A DNA stretch of 64,000 bases from an uncultured Lachnospiraceae bacterium (GCA_910579685.1 CAJTVN010000015.1:42913-106912); one strand, 5' to 3'; counted from the first letter of the stretch, positions 8,564-18,255 are shown. Program-made: numbers and translations. Notes: generated by a model not told the origin, from the sequence alone.

Positions 8564-10246
8564 CTAATAAAATTTAAGATGATCTTTGAAAAACTCTTTT
8601 TCCGGAAACAAATCAAAGGTATTCTCCTTCGGGACAATTTCCATTAACTGATTTCTTATTTCATAATAAATCTTTTTATTATTACTACAGATTAAAAAAA
8701 GAAGACCTGTTGTTTCCTTATCTCTAAAATAATCTAAGGAAACCGCATTTTCTTTATCCACATTCTTATATCTATCTACTATATACTTTTCAAAAATCCC
8801 CATCTTGTTAATAAAGGTTTTTACCGCTCTCCCCACCTCTCCATATGGATATATCACTATATCCACATTTTCCTTTAGCATTCGATATTTTATTGACTGT
8901 ACCCAATAATTTCTCCATAATAAACTGTATGATTTTCGTAATTCTTTATATCCAACTATACTATGTTCAAAATTCCCATATATAGTGTCTAAAATCATCT
9001 CATAACCAGGCAACGCCTCTGAAAAACTTCTATCAGCAGTTAAGCCGATAAAAAGCTTATTCCAGTTATTCTTTACTTCTGTATTATCAAATGTCTTTAT
9101 ACTATCTAAAGCGTCTGCATGCATCATTCTTTCTAAATTGTTGTCTGAAAGGATTTGTATAATAGCTTCAGCCGCCTGATCCACATTTCGTTGTTCTACA
9201 CTAATATATCCCTTCTTATCTTTCAAAAGCTCAAGGTATGGAAGATCATATATAACAAGTGGAATTCCATAACATTTTCCCTCGAAAACATTCATTGGAA
9301 ACGCTTCATACATTGAAGTAACCAGTTGGATCCTGGCGTTTGCAAATATTTCATCCAGATCCAGAGAATAGCCACAATAAAAAATATGATTTTGTAGTCC
9401 GTTTTTCTCGATTGACTCCTGCAAAGTTTTTACGCTTAATTCATCTCCGCTTCCAAAAATCTTTAACAATAAATTTGGAAAAACATTTTTAACCTTTTGC
9501 ATTATCGGAATCAAATCCAAATATTGTTTTGGATACAGATCTAAGCGTCCAACCCAAACAATGTACTGCGGTTCGCCTCTCTTGCATCCCAGTAATGCCA
9601 CATTATATGGGTTTGCTATATATTGCGCACTTACTCCCAAATTATTCCAATAGTTCTCCTCACATTTTGATAAAACTACCAATTTATGAACTAATCGAAA
9701 TATTGTTTTTTGCCGCATATAGAAATTTTTGTGCTTTGCCAGTTCATGTGAAAAAACTTGATGTTTACATAATACAAAATAGACATTATTGATATTGGAA
9801 ACTAAAAAATCATAAAATACGAGAGGAGATAACGCAGCGTGATGACATAAAATATCAATTTTTTCAACTGTCAATATCTTTTGTAGCTGTAATGCACGTG
9901 TTGTATAATCTCTCTTTTCAAATACAATTCCCTCGCTCTCAATATTGTATCGCCTAACGTCAGCCGGAATTCCGTAATCCGTTTCCTGCTGCGCTTCATC
10001 CGTGATTAATACGACATGATATCCTAATTCAAGATACATTGGAATAAGAAGCGAAATAACTCTCTGCGCTCCTCCCTTTCCCAAAGAATGATAATAAATT
10101 GCAATATTACAACGAGAAGTTCTCGATGTACTGTCTACCCCAAAATTTTGTAAATAATATTTCGCCGCATCTATGTCATTTGATAAATATTTGTAGAACA
10201 GATTTATTACATCTTTTATTTTATTTTTATCACTTTCTTTCAGCAT
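8564..10246 (-). CDS. GT4-family glycosyltransferase with C-terminal Rossmann-like domain
   Basis: A 560-residue protein. Residues about 45-390 form a GT-B glycosyltransferase: an N-terminal glycine-rich start (IAIYYHSLGKGGAQRVISLL), a nucleotide-binding half with WVGRLDLYPKQ and KIFGSGDEL, and the E-x7-E motif in YEAFPMNVFEGK. After residue about 450 comes an extra alpha/beta region with VDIVIYPYGEVGRAVKTF, a diverged copy of the Rossmann-like module shared across the locus. GT4 enzymes are retaining and act at the cytoplasmic membrane face. Donor and acceptor are unknown; with the heptose cassette adjacent, an NDP-heptose donor is possible. It is 4 bases from the following GT2 gene. Confidence 0.8.
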   Translation of the reverse strand: MLKESDKNKIKDVINLFYKYLSNDIDAAKYYLQNFGVDSTSRTSRCNIAIYYHSLGKGGAQRVISLLIPMYLELGYHVVLITDEAQQETDYGIPADVRRYNIESEGIVFEKRDYTTRALQLQKILTVEKIDILCHHAALSPLVFYDFLVSNINNVYFVLCKHQVFSHELAKHKNFYMRQKTIFRLVHKLVVLSKCEENYWNNLGVSAQYIANPYNVALLGCKRGEPQYIVWVGRLDLYPKQYLDLIPIMQKVKNVFPNLLLKIFGSGDELSVKTLQESIEKNGLQNHIFYCGYSLDLDEIFANARIQLVTSMYEAFPMNVFEGKCYGIPLVIYDLPYLELLKDKKGYISVEQRNVDQAAEAIIQILSDNNLERMMHADALDSIKTFDNTEVKNNWNKLFIGLTADRSFSEALPGYEMILDTIYGNFEHSIVGYKELRKSYSLLWRNYWVQSIKYRMLKENVDIVIYPYGEVGRAVKTFINKMGIFEKYIVDRYKNVDKENAVSLDYFRDKETTGLLFLICSNNKKIYYEIRNQLMEIVPKENTFDLFPEKEFFKDHLKFY

Positions 10247-10250
10247 CTCA

Positions 10251-11504
10251 TCACCCTTTCACCTGATGATAAAGTATCATTTTATCACTCGGTATTCCAA
10301 TATCTCTCAACTCATTTTTCACTGATTCCGCAACTGAAGGGCTCTGTATCGCTATCAGTATATAGTCAAAAGAGAACGCAGTGATCTTATCTATACCTAC
10401 TACAGTTCTTCCAAAATAATATTGACCTCTCTTATATTTATCCACCCAGCCTATCACCTCAAAATTCTTCATCTCGGTAATAGCTGAAAATAATTCCATT
10501 CCTTTTTTTCCTGCACCGTATAAGATGATTCTGCTATTACGAGGAATCTCATTCTCAAATTCATAGATTACCTTTTTACAGTTAAAATCAATATTTCTAA
10601 TTTCCGAAATCATAAAGCGAAGAATATCAAGTTTTATCTTTTCATTACTTAATAGTCTGTTAATATCCATCAACAAATCCAACGCCTGAAAATTATCCTC
10701 ACTTAGTGCGTTTATAATGTGAGATGCATAGGAAATATCGTTCAAACGATTTGTGACCACTTCTGTTAAGTGCTGATAGCTATGATTTATCGCAAATTCT
10801 AACTGCCATTTCAATCCCTTAAGCATATCATTCACTACTTTGGGATCCGTGAATCTTTTTTTATTATTTATATTGCAATAATAAAATTCTGTGGGTATAA
10901 TCACAAAGCGCTGTGCGATGTCCAAACACTGTACTAAAAATGGCGGATCCTGAAAACGGCGTAAATCCGGAAAACCAATATTGTTTTCCACAATCAATTT
11001 CCTACTCATCATGTAACAAACAAAATACCCGTCGTATTGGTAATCTTTAAAATTGACAATTACTTCTTTTCCCTCTTTCACATAATTTCTGAAAAAAGGA
11101 GCCTGTATAACTTTTCCTTCAACATTCTTAAGCATTAATCCACAGCCAACACTTAAATTATGCTTTTTTATTCCATCATATATATTATCTAATGCATGAT
11201 TATCATAATAAAAATCATCTGCATCAAGAAAACATATAAATTCTCCTCTGGCAATCTCAAGACACTTATTACGTGCCAACCCGGCGCCGCGATTCTCCTG
11301 TTTGAGCAATACGATATTTTTATGGTTCTTCGAATATTGATCCAAAATATTTATTGTGCCATCAGTCGAACCATCATCACAACACAGAATTTCGCATTGC
11401 TTCATCGATTGTGCCAAAACACTATCTATACACTTCCCAATTGTTTTTTCTCCATTAAAAACCGGAATTATAATCGAAACTTTAAAGCTTTGATCTCTTT
11501 TCAT
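10251..11504 (-). CDS. GT2 glycosyltransferase with C-terminal Rossmann-like domain
   Basis: An inverting GT-A glycosyltransferase. The N-terminal FKVSIIIPVFNGEKTIGKCI, DDGSTDGT and FLDADDFY (DxD-type metal site) are classical GT2. The C-terminal hundred residues hold RIILYGAGKKGMELFSAI and DYILIAIQSP, the locus-wide Rossmann-like module. A TTG at 11528 would extend the protein by eight residues; ATG 11504 is preferred because family members begin just before the KVSIIIP strand, giving 417 residues. It overlaps the preceding gene by 23 bases, so the two are translated from one message. It closely resembles the next two or three GT2 proteins and probably arose by tandem duplication. Confidence 0.82.
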   Translation of the reverse strand: MKRDQSFKVSIIIPVFNGEKTIGKCIDSVLAQSMKQCEILCCDDGSTDGTINILDQYSKNHKNIVLLKQENRGAGLARNKCLEIARGEFICFLDADDFYYDNHALDNIYDGIKKHNLSVGCGLMLKNVEGKVIQAPFFRNYVKEGKEVIVNFKDYQYDGYFVCYMMSRKLIVENNIGFPDLRRFQDPPFLVQCLDIAQRFVIIPTEFYYCNINNKKRFTDPKVVNDMLKGLKWQLEFAINHSYQHLTEVVTNRLNDISYASHIINALSEDNFQALDLLMDINRLLSNEKIKLDILRFMISEIRNIDFNCKKVIYEFENEIPRNSRIILYGAGKKGMELFSAITEMKNFEVIGWVDKYKRGQYYFGRTVVGIDKITAFSFDYILIAIQSPSVAESVKNELRDIGIPSDKMILYHQVKG

Positions 11505-12750
11505 ACTCCATTTTTTTAATTGGACCAATAATCTTTCGGTTCTTGACCCATCTGTTCCTTTCTATATTTTTTCTGATCTCTTCAAATACCTGTTCCTTTT
11601 CTATCGCTATCAAAATGTAATCCGCTTCAACATTTTCTATAGTCTCTGGCTTGCAAACGTCAAACCCAATTTTGCAGATTTCTTCATAATTTCGATCTAC
11701 CCATTTTACAATAGTGCAATATTGAGTTGCTTTGATTACAGAATAAACATATTTTCCAACAATGCCTGCACCGTATAATATAATCTTGCTTCCAAATGGC
11801 ATCTCTGAATACGGAAATATATAATTCTGAAACCAAATAACCGGATTCCTCAACGATCGCTTTATTTCTTCTAAGGCTAAAATCTTTTGGTCAGGTTTTG
11901 TCTCACAATTTTCTAAGCTCTCATAGATTTCAATCAAAATTCTTAATGCTGTTAAATTACCGCCCATAATTGAACATTTGATAACATCTAAACATTCTTT
12001 ATTTAATCTCGAAAGATTGTTAGACAGCAAAATGTTAAGACCGTGTTTTTTTGCAAAGTCAACATTCAGTTTAATTCCGCTTAATATATCATTGATTTGT
12101 ACAGGGGAAAATTTAACACTACGTATATGTTTTCTATAACAATATAATTTTAAAGGTAAAATTAGAAACTCTTTTGCGATCCACATTGCCTGCACCAGAA
12201 ACGGAGGATCCTGGTATCGGCTCAAATTTGGAAATCTCAATTCATTTTCATTCAAAAATTCCCTTTTAAATATATAACTCGTATAATAATAATCCAGTTG
12301 AATATCTTCATAACGAATTCTTAAAATCTGTTGGTCAAAAAACATATCTGTATAGACATCTGCCAGATTTGTTTTTCCATTATACATTGTATAAAGAAAC
12401 CCTCCACATATTGGAACGTTATTCTCTTCACAAGCTTCAAACAACTTCCTCAACCCAGTGCTATCCATATAAAAATCATCGGCATCCATAAATGCAACAT
12501 ATTTTCCTTTAGCAATCTCTAAGCCCTTATTTCTGGCAATTGCTGCACCTAAATGAGGCTGTTGGATCAGTTTGATATTTTTGCAATACTTCTGATAGGA
12601 TTTAATAATATTTACGGTTTGATCCGTCGACCCATCATCTATACAAATAATCTCCTTATTTACAATATCCTGTCTCATAATACTGTCTAAGCACTCACAT
12701 ATAAATTTCTGTCCGTTAAATACCGGTATTATGATTGATACGCCACACAT
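11482..12750 (-). CDS. GT2 glycosyltransferase with C-terminal Rossmann-like domain
   Basis: A 422-residue protein with the GT2 fold at its N-terminus (VSIIIPVFNGQKFICECL, DDGSTDQT, FMDADDFY) and at its C-terminus the Rossmann-like module (KIILYGAGIVGKYVYSVI, then ADYILIAIEKE). RYQDPPFLVQAM is shared almost word for word with the neighbouring GT2 (RFQDPPFLVQCL), pointing to recent duplication. It should add one sugar to a lipid-linked repeat unit at the inner membrane face; specificity is unknown. It begins 69 bases after the next upstream GT2 gene, with no gene in the gap. Confidence 0.82.
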   Translation of the reverse strand: MCGVSIIIPVFNGQKFICECLDSIMRQDIVNKEIICIDDGSTDQTVNIIKSYQKYCKNIKLIQQPHLGAAIARNKGLEIAKGKYVAFMDADDFYMDSTGLRKLFEACEENNVPICGGFLYTMYNGKTNLADVYTDMFFDQQILRIRYEDIQLDYYYTSYIFKREFLNENELRFPNLSRYQDPPFLVQAMWIAKEFLILPLKLYCYRKHIRSVKFSPVQINDILSGIKLNVDFAKKHGLNILLSNNLSRLNKECLDVIKCSIMGGNLTALRILIEIYESLENCETKPDQKILALEEIKRSLRNPVIWFQNYIFPYSEMPFGSKIILYGAGIVGKYVYSVIKATQYCTIVKWVDRNYEEICKIGFDVCKPETIENVEADYILIAIEKEQVFEEIRKNIERNRWVKNRKIIGPIKKMEYEKRSKL

Positions 12751-12819
12751 CGCTTTTTCTCCAGATTTTTGATTCTCTCTGCTTTTACATATTTCTGATT
12801 ACTAATTGCATCCTCAGAA

Positions 12820-13965
12820 TTAATAAATTAGTTTATCTCTGTTAATTCCATAATTTGCGCTTAAATTATCAGCAACTTCTTCTGCCACCAAAATATTCGC
12901 AATCGCAATTATCAAATAGTCAACTTGACCAGTATAAACAGCGATTTTGTTTGGGCAATAAACCTCATAGCCTTTCTTTTGATATAGCTCAAACTTCTTA
13001 TCTACCCATAAAACTATTTCGCAGTAGGCGATCTGTCTAATTTGGTGCAAATAAGTCTTTCCAACTCTTCCCGCTCCATATATTATCACTTTAGCCCCTT
13101 TGACTACCCTATCAAAGGGGAATAAATAATTCTCTGCCTCAATAAAGCTTTCCGGTTCCTTTTGCCAAACCATTTTTCTCATATACTGATCAAGCTGTGG
13201 GATTAAGTATTCTGCATATTCATTTTTCTTAAATATCTCATAAAGATATAAATACAAATTTGCAACATTAGAATAATAATTTGCATCTTTTCGTGCTGTC
13301 ATAGCATCTTTATGAATACGATAATGATATTTTGATTCTGAACAAATAACAGCCTTATTTATCTTCAATAAATAGGGATAAACAACTGCTGCGTCCTCTC
13401 CGTTAGAAATATCTGTGTTGACATTAACATAACAATCCGCCAAAATGTTTCTCTTAAAAATTTTGTTACATAAGTATGGCAAAATTCCAAATTCATAAAA
13501 ACCCTGGTAATATAACATTTGGGGCCAAACTTCATTTATAAGTTTATCTTTTTTATAGATACCGTTCTTAATTTTATTCACAATCCTCATAGTATTGTTT
13601 ATTTCTTCTCTCATACATCCTAAAGCTACTATATCAGCCTTATTTAATTCCATTTCTTCCACAAGAAATTCAAGAAAATCTTTCTCTACCCAATCGTCTG
13701 CATCCACAAAAACAACAAACTCTCCTTTGGCGCTCTCTACCCCTTCTTTTCTAGCACATATCAGACCTTCATTTTTTTTATGTATTACTCTAACCCGGCT
13801 GTCCGATAACGAATAGCTATCACAAATCTGTCCGGAGGAATCCATTGAACCGTCATCCACAAGAATCAGTTCGTAATCTCTGAAGGTCTGGTCAAGAACA
13901 GAATCAACACATTCTCTCAGATACCTTTCTTCATTATAGACCGCTATAATTACTGATACTTTCAC
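12820..13965 (-). CDS. GT2 glycosyltransferase with C-terminal Rossmann-like domain
   Basis: A 381-residue protein. The N-terminal MKVSVIIAVYNEERYLRECV, DDGSMDSSG and FVDADDWV are GT2 motifs; EDAAVVYPYL (residues about 200-210) is the usual acceptor-side ED motif of WcaA-like GT2 enzymes. The C-terminus has KVIIYGAGRVGKTYLHQI and VDYLIIAIAN, the shared Rossmann-like module. It belongs to a somewhat different GT2 branch from its two left neighbours. It lies in the leftward operon 42 bases after the next GT2 gene. Confidence 0.82.
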   Translation of the reverse strand: MKVSVIIAVYNEERYLRECVDSVLDQTFRDYELILVDDGSMDSSGQICDSYSLSDSRVRVIHKKNEGLICARKEGVESAKGEFVVFVDADDWVEKDFLEFLVEEMELNKADIVALGCMREEINNTMRIVNKIKNGIYKKDKLINEVWPQMLYYQGFYEFGILPYLCNKIFKRNILADCYVNVNTDISNGEDAAVVYPYLLKINKAVICSESKYHYRIHKDAMTARKDANYYSNVANLYLYLYEIFKKNEYAEYLIPQLDQYMRKMVWQKEPESFIEAENYLFPFDRVVKGAKVIIYGAGRVGKTYLHQIRQIAYCEIVLWVDKKFELYQKKGYEVYCPNKIAVYTGQVDYLIIAIANILVAEEVADNLSANYGINRDKLIY

Positions 13966-14007
13966 ACCAAATGCTCCCCCACTAAATATTCCAAAAATAT
14001 TTCCCGT

Positions 14008-15300
14008 TCATTCCGGTATAGATAGAATATTTTCAAATCCCAATCTCCTCAAATTGCTTTCTATCTCTTCCTGATAAACCGTTGTAACCGATATAATCAC
14101 AAGACTATTTCCCCTATAGTCTTTGAGATCCTCAATCGCCCAAATCGGCACACCCTGATAGCTTGCGAAATTCTCCTGCTTCTGCGATACTGCAAAGCAA
14201 AGAATTTTCTCCCTTAGACCTCTCTCTGTCAAATCACGAAAAGTTCTTTTTCCTACCATTCCTGCGCCGTATAGAATTATTTTCTTATAACAACCTATCT
14301 TTTCATAAGCACATTCCCTGATCAAGTTCTGATTCCCATAAAAACCCTCAGGATCATCCATAATTTCGCACAACATGTGCCAATCTGCTTTATGAAAACA
14401 CTCTCTTTTTAAGGCTCCTAATTCTCTAAGTTCCAAAAAATCTTCAGAAAAACGTTTTAAAAACATTAATTGATATTCGCCTGATATTCTCTCCGTATTT
14501 CCCTTGTACGCCTGATAAAACACATAGGAATAGATATTCTGAAAACTTTTCCATAAACTTTCTTTTTTTTTCAATATGTTAAAAATGAAATGAAACTCAT
14601 CACTAACACAGAATACCTTGTCTTTACTATAGACAGAGGAATGTGGATTATCTCTGCGGTTCATATAGTACGCCTTATCCAAAAAATATGCCTTCTTTGC
14701 ATACATAAATGTCTGAAACCAGAATCCCGTATCCTGGTATGACGCTCCTGGCGTCTCATTATGTCGTATATCATTTTTTATTAGAAATTCTCTTTTGTAA
14801 ATTCCACTCCAAGTATTAATCGGGAAACAAAAGCACTCCTGCTCCCTCTCAATATCGATTACCCGATTATATAAATCCGTATTATTTGAGAGTCGATAAA
14901 GCGCTTTATCGATCCGATTCCCAATTCCTGTAAAACGGTAAAAATCAGATTTAACTAAATCAGCATCATTTTCTTTTGCCGCTAAATATAATTTTTCATA
15001 CATTCTTTCTGATATATAATCATCTGTCTCTACAATCCCTATATATATTCCCCTCGCCGCTGCTATCCCTAAATTCATTTGATATCCATAGCTTTTTTTA
15101 TCAGACACAACTACTTTTATACGGCTATCTCTAGTTTCGTATTTTTGAAGAACTTTCAATGTACCATCTGTTGACCCTGCATCTACACATATTATTTCAA
15201 TATCATATAGCGTTTGATTAATAACACTTACTATACATTCATCAATATATTCCCTGACATTGAAAGAAGGTAATATAACCGAAACTTTTATTTTATCCAC
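14008..15300 (-). CDS. GT2 glycosyltransferase with C-terminal Rossmann-like domain
   Basis: A 430-residue protein starting MDKIKVSVILPSFNVREYI, followed by DAGSTDGTL and VETDDYISERM; here the metal motif is ETDD rather than DADD, as in the CpsJ/WbbD-like GT2 group. A middle region with GASYQDTGFWFQTFMYAK carries the QD acceptor motif. The C-terminal segment KIILYGAGMVGKRTFRDL and SLVIISVTT is the locus-wide Rossmann-like module. Probably a glycosyltransferase adding one residue of the polymer repeat, with substrate unknown. Confidence 0.82.
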   Translation of the reverse strand: MDKIKVSVILPSFNVREYIDECIVSVINQTLYDIEIICVDAGSTDGTLKVLQKYETRDSRIKVVVSDKKSYGYQMNLGIAAARGIYIGIVETDDYISERMYEKLYLAAKENDADLVKSDFYRFTGIGNRIDKALYRLSNNTDLYNRVIDIEREQECFCFPINTWSGIYKREFLIKNDIRHNETPGASYQDTGFWFQTFMYAKKAYFLDKAYYMNRRDNPHSSVYSKDKVFCVSDEFHFIFNILKKKESLWKSFQNIYSYVFYQAYKGNTERISGEYQLMFLKRFSEDFLELRELGALKRECFHKADWHMLCEIMDDPEGFYGNQNLIRECAYEKIGCYKKIILYGAGMVGKRTFRDLTERGLREKILCFAVSQKQENFASYQGVPIWAIEDLKDYRGNSLVIISVTTVYQEEIESNLRRLGFENILSIPE

Positions 15301-15350
15301 TTCTGATACTCCATTTCATCATATATACAGTTAAACGATATTCAACAGCC

Positions 15351-16514
15351 CTATCCTTTTTCATTTCCTGAAAATCTCTGATATAAAAGAAATACTTTAT
15401 CGGCATTCTTTACCGCTGTATACTTCCTGACAGCTTTCTTCTGCCCAATCCGCCTTATCTGCTTTGCTTTCTCTCTGTTCTTCAAAACATACTCTATCGT
15501 ATTCGCCAGATTTTCCACGTCTCCACATCTATACAGATATCCGTTCTCCCCGCCCTCAAGCAGCTCCTTTGTCCCGGCCGTATCCGCCCCTACAATCAGG
15601 CATCCCGCCATCATTCCCTCCACTGTGGTGCGCCCGAACGCCTCATTCTGCGAACAGACAAACAAGATATCTATCTTTTCCAACACCTCCGCGATACAAT
15701 TACTTGCCCCGGCAAAAAAAATATTATCTTGCAAATTTTCTTCCTCACTAAGCCGCTTTAAATATCGCTGAAACGATTCCTTTCCTTTTCCTACAATTTT
15801 CAACTCGAAATCTGAAATTCCTTTCCGCTTCAGTTGTCCACATGCCCGAATCAGCTCCTCATGACCTTTGTAAGGCACAATTCCCCCTATAATACCAAAC
15901 CGAGTCTCTTTACCCTGAAATATTTCTCTCTCCGGTCTGAAAAAATCTTTCTCATCAATTCCGTTATAAATAACATGCATCTTTTCCACCGGAAAAATCC
16001 CACAATACTTCTTGTAAACACTATCCGAAATCGCAACTATTGCAGTAGCTCTGCTTATCAGTGCATATCCCCTTTCCCGGTTCCAGATTTTCCTGTTCTG
16101 TCCCTCTTCCAGGAACTCCCTTATATGCCATACAAAAGGAATATCCATTCTAAGCGCAGCCACCGCCCCGACATAGCTGTATGTAGTATTTATATGTATA
16201 ATATCGATTGCTTTTTCTTCGATCAGCTCACAGATTCGGCTGATCGCCTTTTCATTTCCTGGAAGTTCCTTTTCTTTTTCTTTTTCCCTCTCCTGCGTCT
16301 TTCCTTCTTCGATATCCACTACCCAGTTTCTGGAAGGGACGATTTCATATCCCACACCAAACGCATCCAGAAGCTTTCCTCCGTCTCCCACATTTGGCAA
16401 AACAACAAACACATTGACTCTATAATCTCTAATCAGAATCTGAGCCAGCTTTGCCATACTTAGAAAAGCACCCGATATACAGTTGTTATCCGAGGCAACA
16501 AACATAATATTCAT
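15351..16514 (-). CDS. GT4-family glycosyltransferase
   Basis: A 387-residue GT-B glycosyltransferase without the extra Rossmann-like module. The N-terminus MNIMFVASDNNCISGAFLSM is the acceptor-side domain; the C-terminal domain has FGIIGGIVPYKGHEELI, KIVGKGKE and the E-x7-E motif NEAFGRTTVEGMMAG. A charged stretch around residue 75 (EGKTQEREKEKEKEL) is an unusual low-complexity linker. It belongs to the WcaL/PelF-like GT4 group and is expected to act at the membrane on lipid-linked intermediates. It is 17 bases after the CDP-glycerol-transferase-like gene in transcription order. Confidence 0.82.
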   Translation of the reverse strand: MNIMFVASDNNCISGAFLSMAKLAQILIRDYRVNVFVVLPNVGDGGKLLDAFGVGYEIVPSRNWVVDIEEGKTQEREKEKEKELPGNEKAISRICELIEEKAIDIIHINTTYSYVGAVAALRMDIPFVWHIREFLEEGQNRKIWNRERGYALISRATAIVAISDSVYKKYCGIFPVEKMHVIYNGIDEKDFFRPEREIFQGKETRFGIIGGIVPYKGHEELIRACGQLKRKGISDFELKIVGKGKESFQRYLKRLSEEENLQDNIFFAGASNCIAEVLEKIDILFVCSQNEAFGRTTVEGMMAGCLIVGADTAGTKELLEGGENGYLYRCGDVENLANTIEYVLKNREKAKQIRRIGQKKAVRKYTAVKNADKVFLLYQRFSGNEKG

Positions 16515-16531
16515 AGACCGCTCTTTTACCT

Positions 16532-17887
16532 TTACTGCTCTGACAAATATTCCACATTCTGTATCATCACCGGCTTGCCCGCCTTCTGGCAGAGCTGCAC
16601 CAGAGAACTGCCGTCTCCGTAATAAGCGTCGCTTATCATAATCGCCCGATCCATATCTGCGGTGTCATCATAAATCCCCCACGCCTGTTTTCTGTATTCG
16701 TCTACCAGAATCTCATAATCCTTCCAAAGCTTTGGCCTCATGGACTCGATAGTCGCTTTTATCAATGGATGAGGGCGCCAAAGCAGGGCGACCTCCTGCC
16801 TGTTTTCCTGAAATATCCGAAACACGTCCCGCATTTTCGCAAGCATCCTATTTTCCTGCTTAAGAAGCGCCGTCACGCTTGTATTGTAAAGAATGATCTT
16901 TTTCCAGGTTCCGTCCGTCTTTTGTATGATTTTCTTCCATTCCTCCGGTAAATCCAAATCTTCCTTCCTCGTCCCTGTGATCTTGTCAAACTTGGGGGAA
17001 CCGGTCCCCAGGATTTTTTCTTGCCACTGCTTCCTTGTCCCCTCTCCCATGGCCTGCGAGAGGACGTTTATGTAAATCTGTCTCATATCCTCGGACTGAA
17101 CGATAACCCTGTCCGCATAGACCACGCCGGGAACCAAACAGAAATGCTGCATTTCCTTTACCGCTTCTGTATCCTCCGGTTTGATTTCTCTTAATATAAA
17201 ATAAGGAATATATACTAATGCATCCGTATACTTCTTCAGATTTTTTGCGAAGAAAAAAGGGGGTACACTGGTCACATGATTCCACTCGTCATAAGGATTA
17301 TGAATAAATACCATATCCGGTCTGTGGCTGGCAAAGTCAAAACTTTTATAGTCCGTAATCGGCACATAATCCGGATACTGATTGCCCTCGTAGTGCATCT
17401 GGCGGAAGCTGCCGTCCGGATTTTTGTCGTAATAGGGAATGGGAATCACATAAGCGCGGCAGTCCGGATCCTCATCCGCCGCTTTCCAGACGCTTTCCAG
17501 GGAATCCCACATGGATGCTTTGTAGGGAAGAAAAACCGCTTCCCTCAGTACCCTGATGTCATCCCTGATGCTTTCTCTGATCCGGGCCAGAGCTTTATCC
17601 AGAGCGCTCCCTGCATCAGCGGGATCCACAACGCATCCCTGTATCATTTCTTCATAGATCTGATAAACAATCTCGCAGTATTCCTCCAGCATACCGATTG
17701 TCACAAAGCCTTCTTTCTCCGTGCTCTCAATCAGATTTCCCAGCTGGATGGCCCCCTCCTGGCACTGGGTTAGGAGTTCCAAGACATTGTCCCTCTTGCA
17801 GTCTTCCAGTTCTCTCCTTACCTCGTCATGAGCCTGGGACAATAATTCGACAAAATCCTCAGCCTGCTTTTTCTGCGCTTTTCGCAT
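16532..17887 (-). CDS. CDP-glycerol glycerophosphotransferase-like protein
   Basis: A 451-residue protein with an N-terminal helical region (residues 1-130, charged, probably coiled coil) and a C-terminal GT-B-like half. In the latter, KIILYNTSVTALL, LLWRPHPLIKATI and DAYYGDGSSLVQLCQKAGKPVMI resemble the CDP-glycerol:poly(glycerophosphate) glycerophosphotransferase family (TagB/TagF), where the RPHP and D..SS elements bind the CDP part. Such enzymes add glycerol-phosphate to teichoic-acid-like polymers or glycans. It is the promoter-proximal gene of the glycan locus, with AGGA four bases before its ATG. The call is inference from motif likeness; a related polysaccharide pyruvyl or other GT-B enzyme is possible. 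Confidence 0.5.
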   Translation of the reverse strand: MRKAQKKQAEDFVELLSQAHDEVRRELEDCKRDNVLELLTQCQEGAIQLGNLIESTEKEGFVTIGMLEEYCEIVYQIYEEMIQGCVVDPADAGSALDKALARIRESIRDDIRVLREAVFLPYKASMWDSLESVWKAADEDPDCRAYVIPIPYYDKNPDGSFRQMHYEGNQYPDYVPITDYKSFDFASHRPDMVFIHNPYDEWNHVTSVPPFFFAKNLKKYTDALVYIPYFILREIKPEDTEAVKEMQHFCLVPGVVYADRVIVQSEDMRQIYINVLSQAMGEGTRKQWQEKILGTGSPKFDKITGTRKEDLDLPEEWKKIIQKTDGTWKKIILYNTSVTALLKQENRMLAKMRDVFRIFQENRQEVALLWRPHPLIKATIESMRPKLWKDYEILVDEYRKQAWGIYDDTADMDRAIMISDAYYGDGSSLVQLCQKAGKPVMIQNVEYLSEQ

Positions 17888-17904
17888 GTTTTCCTGTTTC
17901 TTCT

Positions 17905-18255
17905 CCTATCTTTGCCGTGTGTGCTCGATCCCAGGCTTTTGCCATGAAATCATCCCGCACGGCTCAATGCTTTCGAAAATAAGGTACATTGGTCATCACT
18001 TTTGATGATGCGGTTTCCCGCTTCGCTCCCTGCTACATCACACTGCGCCCGCCTGAAGGGCTGCGCTGCACAATGGCTCAAAGCCTTCCTGTGTGTTCGT
18101 CAGGGTCCTGGCCTACCCAATACGCAGGTTTCCCTGCCTTCCAATGCCGACTTGTTTTTTTATGACAGGCATGCCGGTTAAGGCTCTCCTGCGCCTGTCT
18201 TATCATGAACCTTCCGCCTGGTCCTCCCGGTAAAATCCCGGCTCATCGCCGGAAT
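17905..18255 (-). ncRNA. Candidate structured RNA downstream of the TnpB-like gene (omega-RNA-like)
   Basis: About 350 bases without a reading frame lie between the TnpB-like stop and the glycan locus. Read on the minus strand they hold GCAGG-GAAA-CCTGC and GCGG-GAAA-CCGC hairpins with GNRA-type loops, CATCA-N7-TGATG, and a possible long-range pair GCCGTG...CACGGC closing the 3' end near 17905. TnpB proteins use a guide RNA (omega-RNA or reRNA) encoded at and beyond the 3' end of their gene, so position and orientation fit. The hairpins are seen; the RNA, its exact ends and any guide segment are inferred. A group II intron remnant is a weaker alternative because of the GAGCCGTGCGGG element. 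Confidence 0.45.

Noticed and set aside
17905..18255. Group II intron for the GAGCCGTGCGGG element
   Set aside because: No reverse transcriptase frame and no domain V or return strand seen; position after a TnpB gene explains it better.
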